Shown one piece after another: positions 11,869 to 25,500 of a stretch of DNA of 64,000 nucleotides. Each line of letters begins with the position of its first letter. Positions within the stretch are counted from its first letter, which is position 1. The notes below the pieces were generated by a model, which saw only the letters and a program-made list of their open reading frames with translations, did not search any database and was not told where the DNA came from. The DNA is from Enoplolaimus lenunculus (lineage: Eukaryota; Nematoda; Enoplea; Enoplida; Thoracostomopsidae), in the NCBI GenBank assembly GCA_030248215.1, contig JASANG010001699.1, positions 22,827 through 86,826 on the forward strand, read 5' to 3'. The position numbers and the translations under genes are program-made.

Positions 11869-13517
11869 GTCAAAACTTCGAAAGAGAACTTCCTGTGTTA
11901 CAAACTGGGAAGTATCTTAGATCAACATATGTAGATATAAAAACACCTTTGAATTTTTTTCTCATTGCAGTGACCCAGAATTGGTATTTGTTTTATCAAA
12001 GTCCACAGTTTGCAAAGCATTAACAAGCTAAGAAAGACGTATACTAAAGAACACTATACTAAAGCACCATTTCAAGAGAACAGTCGTTATATCTTAACTG
12101 TGCGATATTAATACACAACTCGCAATAGAATCTGCTTTGTAAATATTTGATGCCAGAAAGTTAATTATTCGATTTTCCACGCGGCAAACACAAATTATTG
12201 TGGATGATGCATAAAGAGCAACAAACGAGAAAGCTTCAATAACGCTTTATGTTATAATAAGTTTAAAGTCGTGGGCAATAAATATAAAATAGTTTGGCAA
12301 AAATCATTTTACACATGACTAGAAAATACTCGGCAAATCAGGCAAACACGTTTCAAATACAAACATTTTATGAACAACAAACCTATAAATTGTTAAACGA
12401 TACTGATGCTGGTTGCAACGGTGTACCACACTTATTTTCAATTAATGGCAGTTTTTAAGCGAACCAATTTTACTGGAGCTAGCGAGTTGAAATCTGTTAT
12501 ACTATAATAGTGACCAGAATTGATCTCAACGATTCCTTAGTTTGACGGTTTATCTGCGCCGTTCAAAAGATGCAAAATGGTTCACCAACTGGCGATAAAA
12601 ATTTTCATACATTTATTTAGTGGAAAAGTTTTCAACTACAGTCTATAAGTGTAATACCTATTCGACAAAACCTTCAAATGCTTAATGCAATTTGCTATAA
12701 ATCATACTGTTTGCATACGTACGCTGCAGTTGTTGTGGCGTAACAGAATGGTTACGTTTTTAGGCTCCTGTACACGTTTTACCCTACGTTAAAAGTTTAA
12801 TAAAACTTATGCTTTAGGCTACACGCTCAAGCTTAGGTTTTGATAAACACGTTAGACAAAGGTTTAGGTTTAGGCTCACGCAAGTTTTCTGAAACTTAAG
12901 CCTAAGCCGAGGAATAAGCGGAGGCCTGTTGGAAGTATGTGCACTACAGTTTCGTTTTGCACTGCATATTATATGTATATACATATATGTGTATATATAC
13001 ATATATACATATATATGTAATAAAAGATAATACTTTATTCAGTGAATAAAAATTGTCTGAAATAATTAAAGACTCAGTGATGGATAATTCAGTGGTTTCT
13101 CGTAAATTCTACACTAAGGAACAGGTACATTACTTTTGGCCAGTGTTACTTTTAATTTAAAAAAGAAATCAAAATTGACAGAATACATTTAAGCCCTATA
13201 ATCACACGTTCAAATTTTTGCTAAGAGAACTTGCATTTTTTCATTTTAGCCAATGGTAAAAAGCGGCTACAGTAAATTCAGTGAACTTGCACGGTTATTC
13301 ATACATGTGAACTATATTCCTATCTATGATTTTTAATGAATTAAGTGTATTTTGGACAAAACTTGAAACTGCAAGTCGCGGCTGCAAATTCTCACAGCAA
13401 TAACTTGCACGTGTGAATAGAGGCCTTGAGGAATTGATGATATTTATATTTTAAAACGTTGCGAACAATTATGAAAGTTGTCAAAAATGTTTAAAAAATG
13501 TCTTCGTTCTTTATATT

Positions 13518-16500
13518 TTATTCCGCAGGAGCCTGAAAACAATTTAAACAATATATTACAAAATGTTCACGTTTCATAACCGGAAGAACAAACACAGCAT
13601 CCGTAGAGTATTTAAGGCTATTGGTTTGAGACACAACTGCGACTTTGCCTGCACCATAAATAATATTACATATAGAAAGAATCGAATTGCAGCGATTTTT
13701 GTTATGCTTTGTACTGCGAGTTGTATTCGTTGAACAATGATACCCATTTTTAAAACAATTCTATTTCATCATCTTGGAAATTTGCGCTGTTTTATGCGCG
13801 AGTATAATATGTCGTAGCCACCGAACCAACTGAGCTAATGCCAGCATGGGCCAGCTATTACACCAATTGTCACCTTGGCTTGCCAAAGAAGCAACGGCTC
13901 TTGATAGGTTAAAAATAATCAACTCTAAGCCATAAAATACCGTGATTGGTCCATTTTTGCAAAGAACAGAATATTATAGGGGACAGTGATTAATAAACAG
14001 TTTCGTGTCGCATTTTTATTGGCGCCGGCATTTAGGCTTTCTTGAATGGCGTCAGTTGTTACGTGGTGTTTATATGAGAACCGTTTTGGTTTGCCACCAA
14101 GGGATAAACCAACCACGCACAGTTGCTACCGCCAATGTTACTTTTAGGTCCGTAACGATAGATTCAGCGTATTCCTAAGCCTAAGCCTAAGCCTAAGCAA
14201 AAAAGATGTAGTTTAGAATGTAAAGCCTACTCTTTTATAGATCCATACGATGGATAGCTACTGTGAGAATTGGTGCAATACCTAGCAAATAGCAATGACA
14301 CGTGGCTAAATTAGCACAGTGGATGCCACATATTTAGTGACCGAACTGTAAACATGGCGCTTATTTTATTGAGTTGTTTTATTAAAGTAGGTACATATAA
14401 AGCGGTGCTGTATCATGGTTATATAATATTGTAAAACAATGTATAATCGTTTTCTAATTTAAGAATAATTGAGTTACTATAATGTTTCGCTAGTTTACGC
14501 ATTTGAATCGAGAAAATTTAAATTTACGCATTTTAAAATTTGAAATGAATCAAGTCTTACCTCTTCAGGAACAGGACCAGCCGGCACTGGATTCATCGGC
14601 GGTTTTGCGCCTTCAACCGGTGCCAGTTCAACATACTTCGGCGGTTCGAGGATTTTACGGATGTTTTCTAACTCCTCGTTTTCGTGACGTCCCCATTCGG
14701 TTGGAGGCCGGCAAGAACCGTGGAAGACGGCTTTCTGTTTCGGTGCTTTGTCCTGAAATCTCAGACAACGCAAGTTGTAAAGAATTCTCACTTGAACAAT
14801 TTTGATTTCGCAAACAAAATCGATATTCTGATCGCTTGCTTGCAGTGTTGTTGTTGAGAGGCAAGCAAAACTAAAAAAACGTTCACGTGCCATTAAAACT
14901 TGCCAAAAGCTAAAAGTTTGGCTGGACTTAATGCAACTGAGAAATTTAAGCTACTTGGTTCACCTATAATATTAAAATAACATTCGATTGCTATCTACGT
15001 TAATATTAACTAAAGCTATTTTTGAGCGAACACATTCCATTGCTGCAGGTCTGAGACGGCAGCTTTGTACAGGAATTAACGCCTTCTTCAAACAGAAATT
15101 CAAGATGAGAGTAAACCTTATGGACATAGCCAGGATTTGATTTCTAGTGTGGGATTAACTTCACCTAAAAGTGTTTGCGAGCTAAGTGAGCAAACGAGAA
15201 TTTTTTTAATTCTGAAGGTTATCAGAAACAGCTGGCCGGTGTTACTTTAAGGGGCGTCCAGGTTTCTGGTTAGTCTGTAAAACAGCAGGTTTAGATTCTA
15301 GATTACATTTTTTTGCTTAGGCTTAGGCATAGGCTTAGGTTTAGGCTTAGGCTTAGGCTTAGGAATACGCTTTGTTTGCAACGCGTTGGCTTAGGCTTAG
15401 GCTTAGGAATACGCTTAATCTAGTGTTACGCCCCTAAAAGTAGCATTGGCGAAACAGTTTATAAAGTGTGTGTTGGAGAGTCTTTCCCAAAATTTTACAA
15501 GGATATATCCGCATTAATACGTCTTGTATATATACCATTGAACTAGACTTCATGAAACTCAACAAACTTTATCACAAATGAAATTCGGGAAAACGCACAT
15601 ATTCAGGTTATATGTATTATTCAATGTTTGGGAAAATTGTTCTGTACTGCAAAAAATGGTGAGTGAAATTGTCTCTCTAAGAAATAGGCTTTCCCGGACT
15701 ACACAAGTTGACTCAAAATTCGACTCCGCCAGAGCCAAATTCAAATTGGACGCTGGCGGAGTCGAATTTTGACTTAGTTAGTGTAGTCCGGAAAAGCCTA
15801 TTTTGGATACAATCAATTTGACTCACCATTTTTCGCAGTGATGGAGCATGGCATATCTGTCAATAGTGTAACAGGTTAATATTCTACGATGTTAGATGCA
15901 GATCCAGTTTTAAGAAACACAAGGAAAAGGCGTATAAAAACCAACGAAAAGAGAAAATTTATTTTATAATTTTAAATTTGATTTTAAGCGTCTAAACCTC
16001 GAAAAGCTATACATAAATTGGTCAAAGTTTATATGTTAATGCGGGGGGGGGGATATTTTTATGAAGACCATATCAGAGAACCGAGAGATAAACAAAATAT
16101 AACAAATACATTGTTTTTTTGGTTTCACTCGAAATGTGAGGCCTGCTAAGGAGTACGCCATCCCCATCGGTAATAGGGTGTTAGTTTCGGCACCGAGTCT
16201 ACGTCAAAATGCTAAGCACACATCGTCCCGTGAAAACATATCAGTTCCAATTTGCAACTGACCTGCAGCAAATGCGTCGATGCTTGCTCAGGTCAACCGG
16301 AACAAACTATTAAGCAAATTAAAATCAGCAGGATGCAAAATCTAAATTTTCTTGTGATTTTCCACATTTAAATACCTATTCACGTTTCGGACGGTGTATA
16401 CCGGTTGCCAAATGGAACAAATACGTGTTCATGACACGACATATATACTAAAAACAACACGTAACTACGACAAAAACATTAAAATAATTGACTATAAAAC

Positions 16501-19500
16501 ATGTTAAAAATCAGGGATTTCAGCGAAAGACTGTAGGAAACGGACTGATCCGATTTTCAAAACCAAAATTTTGCATCGGAATTTAATGTTAAATACATTC
16601 TGTTTGGATTCTCGCTGGTACAATTTTTTTGTAATATAAATAAATTAATTCGTCTTGTAAGTTGCCGCCGCCCCCCCGCCCCTCGATTTTGGGATCAACT
16701 GCTGCGTTCCCTGTTCAAAATAACAAAAAAAGGAGTGTACTGACTGTGCCGTCCCCGCTTACTGATTCATACAAATCGCGTCGGTCGCCGAATGAACGTC
16801 GATCAATTTGACGGTCGTATTTGCTTGCGACTGCAATCTTTGGCTGAAACAACCCGTCACCGCATACAGTATCATTCATGTAGAACTGTATAAACCCCGT
16901 AAACTAAAGAAACCGCTGCAGTGCACACTGTCTAAGTATGCTAGTACAGATGCGTATAGTTCAAATTTTGTACAACCACAAGACGTGAGAGTCCCTTCGA
17001 GCATCAAGTTCGGTTAGCTGAATGGTGATAGTAAGCGTCTCAAATTCTGGCCCATATAAAAATCAAGGGCGGAGCGTTTTTCTGTAGGACTAGAATAGAA
17101 TAAGCATAAAGCTTTAGACTAATTTTTTGCTTGGCTTACTCTTAGGCCTAGGCTTAGGCTAGATCTTAGGAATATGCTTGTAATACTATTCCGCCCCTGT
17201 TCTTTACATTGGCCCAAATTCCTACGACCGGTGTTCGATTCTGTACTTGAGAAATAGACCCATGGTCGATATAAAAATGTTTGCACCAATTAAAATTTTT
17301 TCTATCAGGTCTACATGGAATATTTGAGATAAAGATTGTTTAAACAAACAGTACGTTCACTATAATATAAAGCTTGTAAAAAGTATAATCATACTTTCAT
17401 TTGAGGTGTGTGAACTGACTTAAAAGTTTTCTTGCAAGCCAGCGTAGCGACCGAGGCAACATTAGCGTACTCTACGATTCAGCAGGTTGTATTCCAAAGG
17501 CTGTCAGTATGCCTTTTTTCTCGTCTCTCCAGAAACTTCTGGGTAGGCAACAGATATACCCGCCTATCTCGTCTTGTACATACGAAACTGCTTAAACACA
17601 TGGCGACGACGGACGACGACGAGCGGCGACGAGTGGCCCCACAGGATTTTTAAATTTTAAAAACATCCCGACACCCTAATTCCCAGCTGTCTAATTTCTG
17701 GCGAAAGCATAAACCAACAATGATGTCAAGCTTCATTTCGTTATTACCCAATGTCCATAATGTTTTGGCTCCAGTTGTGTATTCGTCAGCTTGCAAATAA
17801 AAGCTTAAAACTGAACTGATGTAGTCTTTTTATTAGCGTATTTTAGATAAAAACATGTATTTTCAACGTGGAAACGTACCGGAAATCGGGAGTTTGCGGC
17901 ACTGAAATAAAAATTAATATTTAGCGTTTAGAGATAGATAAATGTTTTAAATACTGAATCTTGACTATGTTCACGCTAAATTTGCGGAATATCAGCACGC
18001 AAAATAATTACCAAGTATAGAAATATGACTAAAGCGACAACTATGAGTAAATTTCGACAAATTGACCAATAACTTCAAATAGTCTATTACTATTCTATAT
18101 TCATACAAAGGTTTCAGTTATGGTCAACAAACACAAACCGCATAGAAAAGTACTTAAAGGGAGGGTGCATATAATATTAACTTTTTGGCCTAAAAACGGA
18201 AAAATATTCTAATTTAGGTTTTTACACGTTCTAGAATCGTGCTTAATACGGAAAAACCAACCTAAATTAAATATTCAATCCAATGTATTCCGTTTCAAAC
18301 GTTTTCACATAATAGGTTTAGGTTTAGGCTTTAGGTTTGATTTTGTTCAATTACGTTTTTACTCGCTTGTGCAAAATTTTAGCAAATATATTTACTAATA
18401 TAGACAGTATATACACTTACTCAGGATCCAGACCTTTTTTGAGAGCTTTATTTCGGTTGATTTGTCGTTGTCGCTCGTTCAACTCTTTAAGCTGAAACAA
18501 TAAAATAAGTTACAATTCAATCTTAATAGTAAAAACGTTCGTAATTTCACAAATGTATATATCTGATCAAAAATGGCAATTCAGAGACCTTTGCAAAACA
18601 ACATCAAACCACTAATTAATCTTTCTATTCACAACAGTTTAATTTTAATGGTTCATCATGACGGCTAAAACAGTATGAAGTATGATTTAATAAAATCGAA
18701 CAAAATGGACAACCCGTGTATTACTTTCATAGGTCAACGCACTTTTTAACGATTTTCGTCATTCGAACCAAAAAAATATATTTAATCACATTGAATTTTA
18801 GAAAAACGTGTAGGCTAAACTACTATCGTTCTCTATCGATTCATTAATAACTCTCATATGAGCAATTGAACTGGGACGCTTGGTGATTGAGTAAAATCTA
18901 CTCACATCGTACTCTTGACGTTCGTGTCGTTTCTCTAAATCGTACCGATCAGCTTCAAGTTTGCAAATGCGTGCGTGCAGTTCTTTCACCTTAGCGCGCA
19001 AACCCTGCAAACCAAAAGCGACAGCATCTTTGGTGACTATATTCATTAATGGAAATATTTTCAATTACAATCTTTTAAATTTTTCTCATTTGGTTCAAAA
19101 ATTTCATTAATGTATAGCGTATACGGCCAATGTAACGAACAGCGGTGGAACAGTATTATAAGCTTATTGCTAAACCTAAGCCTAAGCTTGAGCCTAAGCC
19201 TAAGTATATAAGAATGAGTTTATTCCTAAGCGTAAGCCTAAGCTTTAGCAAAGCAAAAAACTTAGTCTAAAGCTTAAGCTTATTCTTTTCTAGTCCCACA
19301 GAAAAACGTTCCGCTCGTGATCTTTACACGCGCCATGTAACTAAATAGTGAAACAATTGTACAGTTGGAAACACGTTACGTGTCAGGTCTACACTGAGGA
19401 TGAATGAAATGGTTTCTGCGATTGAACGGCGCTAAGTTTATCTTTAACGGACAACAAACGCGAATATTTCTGTATTTTACTCGGCTCACAACCGTATATT

Positions 19501-22500
19501 TTAATGAAACTTTAAGTAAAAGTTAACAGAAAAGTTTCCGTTCCAGGAAGTGTCGCAACACAAATTAGGAATCCTGTACACTTATGTTTATACTTCAAAT
19601 TTAGTCTCAGGTTTAGAGTTAGGTTATAGAAGAAAGCTTTCGTAAAGGTGTAAGGCTTTAAGCATCATTGGTAAGGCGTTTCGTAATGTTTATCATAACT
19701 GAATCGTGTCAACAAATTTACACGATTTAATTATGATAAACATTACGAAACGTCTTATCTATGCTTAAAACTTTACACCTTTACGAAAGCTTTCGTCTAA
19801 AAACCTAACTCTAAGCCTGAGACTTAATTTCAAGTATAAAGTAAATGGTGTCAAATTAAAAATTTTTAGTGTCTCAGTTCTGTTGAAACGAACGCCAAAA
19901 ACATTTTGTGCTTACACCAATATCGAGACCGCTAACGTCGATTGGCTCAGACAACTTGCTGATGTATTCGTTTTTCTTCTCTTCCATTTGTTCTTTGGTC
20001 ATACCCATTTCGCTTTTGGCTTTAATGATGTTGCCCAGCTGTAACCAGCGTGTATAATCATAATAAAAAAAACCGATTTCAACTATTATCTTACAGCATA
20101 TTTAGTGATTGTTAATACTTTCAAGGATGTTTGTGATTTTATCAAATCGTTGTTCTGAGTCGCTTGCGTATTGCTCATCTAAACAATGGCCCATGTTACT
20201 TTAAGGGGCGTCCAGGTTTCTGGTGGGTCCATAAAAGAGTAGGATTAGATTCTAGATTACATTTTTTGCTTAGGCGTAGGTTTACGCTTAAGCTTAGGGA
20301 TACATTTTTGCAACGCTAAGCTTAGCGTTAGGCTTAGGAATACGTTTAATCTACTGTTACGCCGCCTTAAAGTAACATTGGCCTAAACGTTGATATCGCA
20401 ATCCAACTGAAAATCGTAATCAATCGATGACTCAAAACCAGTGGCGGCGTCTGCAGAACACTGCAGTTTAGAGGGCATTTAATATTTTTGGGGCCCCCTT
20501 CAATTGCAATTCAAGATTGCTTACTTTCCGACCGAGTCTATTTAGAGAGTCCGAACCAAATTTGGAACGCACGGCCTTCCAATACGTTCGCATGCCGACG
20601 CCCTTGTCAAAAACTTCAAAAACTAAACGTGTATGCGTTGTCAAAATGTAAACAAAATCAACTTAACTGAAATTTTGTTTAAGTGTTTATTTTTTTGAAG
20701 CTGTCTTAAACCCGTGTTTACCTTATCGAATTTATCACCGGCCGCTTCTTTCTCTGGGATGACAAAGTTCGGTTTGCCGTCGCCACCAGCTGCACCAAGA
20801 CCGGCCATCATTTGTTGTCGCTTGCGTTTGTCTTCTTCTTTCTTTCGTTTGTCCGCCTCCATCTTTGCTTTACGTTCTTCCTGTAACATGTAGTAAAGCC
20901 CAAAAATATGTGCTAATAAATTATTGAAACATGACTGTTATTATTGCTTCATTTAATCGCTTAGGAATATGCTTTTACTACTGTTACGGCCTTGTTCTAT
21001 ACATTTGCCGGTAGCTTGAATGGACATTTTTACAAGTCGAAATTGATTGTAGACCCTGTTAAGCATGTTCACTGCAACTTAATGAACCACTGTATCCAAA
21101 ATAGAAAAATCAGTGACATAAAAACGATTAAACACATGAAATAATAACATTAAATATTTTTCAGTTTTATATTTTAAAATGATATACTGAATTTTGATAA
21201 AGTTTGTTAAAAAACAACATACCTCTTCTTGCTTCCTGCGTTCTTCCTCGGCCTTACGTCGCTCGGCCATTTGCCGATCTTCTTCTTCTCGTTCTCGTCG
21301 ACGTTTTTCCTTAAAATACGTTTTACCAGTTTTAAATTATTATATATCTCATTTCTGACGATCATGGAATTGCACGGGTTTCCTTACCAAAGTTGGTCTT
21401 TAAATTCAAAACAAACTTAGTTTTACTTTAGTCACAACAACAGCGGCTTATATATCAAGTGCGTTTTCCATCACACGCGAGAAACGAACTAGAATGCGGG
21501 AACAATTGTTCTCTGAGGGTGCCATTAAAGGGACACAAAAGGTAACCCCAAAAAACGAAACTACCAGCAACTTAAGCAACGTTTGGCAGCCAATAAAGAA
21601 TCCGAAAGCAGATACAGTAGATCAAAAATACCGCGAGCAAAACAATCGAGAAGCCAGCACATTTTTCGTATTAAATGTTTTAAATTTTAGCACAAAACTA
21701 TAGTTTTGGTGTATTTTAGCGGTGTCGGCGACAATTTTTAGTTTTCTATCCTTTGGTTTTCTAGCCGATCGAGTGTCACTTCAGACATCGTTATATCAGC
21801 GTGCCTGGCAACATAACTTTTCAAAATACGCATCGTCTACTTCAAGCTCAACAAACAAACTTGTTTCTCTTTCAGCTGTCGCAGCTCTTCATCTTCCTTC
21901 TCACGTTGGACTCGACGTTCTTCTTCGTATTCGCGAAGTTTCGCTTCGTCTTCCTCTGCTTGTCGAATCTTAGCTGCCTGTAAAAAAGCAATGTTTACTT
22001 GTGCTAAAAACGGTGGCCAAATTACGTGCGTGGAGCGTTCCAGCTTTAATACATACCAAGTATATTTAAGCAACCGTGTTAAAAAATATAACGCAACTTT
22101 ATGAACACATTTTTCGTTCAAGATGGACTGTTAATATGTAAAACAAAACTACTGGGAATCTTGATGAAGCGATAGTCAAGTTAAATTTAAAGGTTTGACC
22201 ACAACAACAAATTACCTCAATTGCAGCCTGGGCCTCGCTGACTGGAGCCCCTTCGGCCGGCGCAGCTGGCTTTGGTGGCCTAAAAGTATATGTCGCTTTG
22301 TAGAAATACCGAGATATACTGCGTCGGCATATATATGAAACAAACAGCTATTTCAGTTTTGTATTTCGGTTAAATATTTTATCAGAATTTTTAAACAAAA
22401 TTAAACTTATATTTTTGGCAAATACTGCGACTACGGTGCTGAACAGTTTCGAACAATAAGTACAGCACCATCCTAAAAGCGCTGATGTAGATTGGATTTT

Positions 22501-25500
22501 ATTATTTTAAGTATGTATATAACAAACTAAATTGAAAATAAATAGAAATTAAATAAACTTACTTTGGTTTGGTTTCTCTGAAAATAAAAACAAATATTAT
22601 TTAGTATTTTTGGCACAGCAGGTTTTCAAAAGTGTGAATGCTGCGTCCGCGGAAACTCTTACTGCCAACTGATTCAAGTTTTCAACGGAGACACATTGGA
22701 TTATTTGTCCAAATATCAAGGTTTATCATCCACGGCTCCGGTTCATAGCACGCACTGAACACCTCGGACCTATGTTAAGACTAGCCAGCTTTAACGTGAT
22801 CGGAGAGGCCAAAAAATTTTAACATGGGGCATGCGGTTAAAATAACAAGCTTGCAATCGGGACCAAAATTTTAGCAGGTTGGCACAAAATTACTGCTAGT
22901 GAAGGCTGACCTCCCGCCCCCACTCTGGCTAATGGCCCGGTTTAGGCCACAAGAATGTTAATAGCCTACCGGTAAATCATATGTTCTTAAACGTGTTAGT
23001 TCAAAACATTTGTCCCGATAAACCTTGACATGGATAGAATTAATTTTAACTTGCCGTCGGCATTCTAACTATAAATTATCGTTTTAGAAATCATTTTGCT
23101 CATCTCCCCTCGTATCGAGTCACTACAGCTAACGGACACGTTTAGTGACACTGTGGCATTTCCAGAAAGTTCTGATTATGTAGAAGAAGCCAAACGCAAT
23201 TTTAGTTCAAAATGTTTACAAAATGTTTTCATTTTGCTCTTTCTTGGGGGAGGCTAGGTCTGGTTGGGCACCCTTGAATAACCTAATGCTTGTATAGGTA
23301 TTTGCTACCACACAATGTAAAGATAGACTGAATGCGAGCTAGCAATTTTTGTAAAAATATATAACCGTTTGAAAAGGACTGTTTTGAGGTACACCAATCT
23401 GATTTATGGGGTTTGAAACACAGATGTGGTTGTAATATTCGCAGGGTTCAATTTTTGACCCTTCACGTTTAGTAAGGAGCAACGCTTAAACACACGAAGC
23501 TATCTGTTATGCTTAACACGTCAAGTTCTCACTAAACTCTAAAATTAGTTTCTACATGGTTAATAGTTGTTTGCTTCAAAGGTCCACGTTAACATCAGGG
23601 GCGGAGAGTTTTTCTGTGGGACTAGAATAGAGTACGTTTAAAGTTTTACACTAATTTTTTTGCTTGGCTGCTTCTAGCCTTAGGTTTAGGCTTAGGAATA
23701 TGCTCATTGTTGCGCTTAGGTTTAGAGTAAGGCGTAGGCTTAGGCTTAGGAATACGCATTTAATACTGTTCCGCACCTGTTATTTACATTGGCCGGTTCA
23801 AGTAGTGTTTGGAACAGCCCTGCAGTCAGAAATTGTTAGTAGAGGAAGACAGAATATTTATTAAAGTGGCAGAAAAAATTTTCTAACACAAAAATGTTTT
23901 TTTTTGCGAAAAAAATTTGTGGTCAGGGGAGAACGATGTTCGTATGGTGGGCGTCCTTGCTTCTACGTGCAATGGCTCTACTAATTTGGGGGTCGAAAAC
24001 TTTGCAAAATGTATCAGGTTCTCTTAGAACCAGTTGAGGAATTGTTTTGTACAAAATTGTGCAGTTAATTCGGTTGAAATCTACTTAGTCAAATCTTAAA
24101 CATTTCTGCCAATGTGAAGAAAAGGGACACAACAGTATAATAAGCATGTTGCTAAGCGTTAACGTAAGCCTAAGCCTAAACCTACGTGTAAGAATGTGCA
24201 TATACCTAAGCGTAAGCCTAACACTTAACCTACGCCAACCAAAAAATGAGTCTAAAGCTTAATCGTTCGTCTAGGTGTAATCTAAATAAGCATAGTTAGA
24301 GTTGCGCTATACTCGACGTCCGGCGCCGTCCGGTGCGGTCAGTCACGTTCGTCACCAGTACGACGCCGCCCATCACCGTCCGTCATCCGTACGGCGCCGT
24401 GCGTCACAGTTCGTACCATATGTTATCGTACGTGAGTTATTTGCGTACGATACCGCACGGTGACGGACGGCGCCGTACGGATGACGGACGGCGCCGTATG
24501 GATGACGGACGGCACCGGGGAGCACGTCAACAAAAGTATAGCGCAACCCTTATTCTTTTTAGTTTAGTATTTCACAAAAGTTACCGAAACTAACACAACA
24601 AGAAGGTTTTCCATTGGATCACAAAAAAGGACAGAGATAGAAGTACAGCCAGAAAGCGGATTTATTCTTAAATATGTGTAGCACCAAGCACAATTTAGCA
24701 GTTTCTTAAAACTCCACAATTTACTCAGGGATTATTTAAAAGTATTGAAGTAGGATGATTCGATTTTTAAACAAAAGTTAAATGTTTTCATACCCGTATA
24801 AATATTTGAACCCTATATATACATGATATCTTTGTGGAATCTGAAAAAAGGTTCAAGTCTTTTGAGCAACTTCGGATCTGTTATTGTGACACCAGCCGTA
24901 ATCACTATGATGGTTAAAATGTTTAACAATCGAGTTTCCAAAAATGTTCAAAATTTTGACTACAAATTATTATTATTACTGACAACAGGTGCTGCACATA
25001 TTTGAGAATACTCAACACTGCAAAAAATGGTTAGAGTCAAATTGACTCTCCGAAATATACTTTTGCTGACTACGCAAACTGAGTTAAAATTCGACTCCGC
25101 CAGAGTCAAACATGCTACTCAGTGAGTTGAATTTAACTCTGGCGGAGTCGAATTTTGACTCAGCTTGTGTAGTCAAGTAAAGCCTATTTCGGAGAGAGTC
25201 AATTTGACTCACCATTTTTTGCAGTCATGCTCCAAGAAAATAAACTTACACTGGTGGAGCCTCATCTTCTTCTTCTTGTTGATACTCGCTACAATGCAAT
25301 CAGTGAGAGCATATTTAGCAACGAACAACATTTTGGTTTGCGTCACAATGAGCATTTTTTGGCAAAACACAAACGGTCTATTTGTTAATAATCTGAGCCC
25401 CGACAAATATGGTTTCACTATGCATGCAAACTACATCATACCAGGACCGTATGCGCCCTGGCTAAGTTGCGGCTGACCTTAGGTCAAATTGAAAATTTTA

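Larger units (their letters stand above)
7492..13517. other. Intergenic region between two minus-strand genes
   Basis: Six kilobases with no frame I recognise as protein-coding. It holds a tRNA-like sequence (8838-8910), two family E repeats (9682-9776, 9897-10163), a 9-bp minisatellite (10199-10650), degenerate TTAGGC-carrying DNA (about 11090-11200, 11370-11460, 12810-12910), one better family A element (11672-11868) and an (ATATAC)-type microsatellite (about 12965-13020). The promoter of the methylthiotransferase should lie in the first part, but I see no defined motif. Confidence 0.6.
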
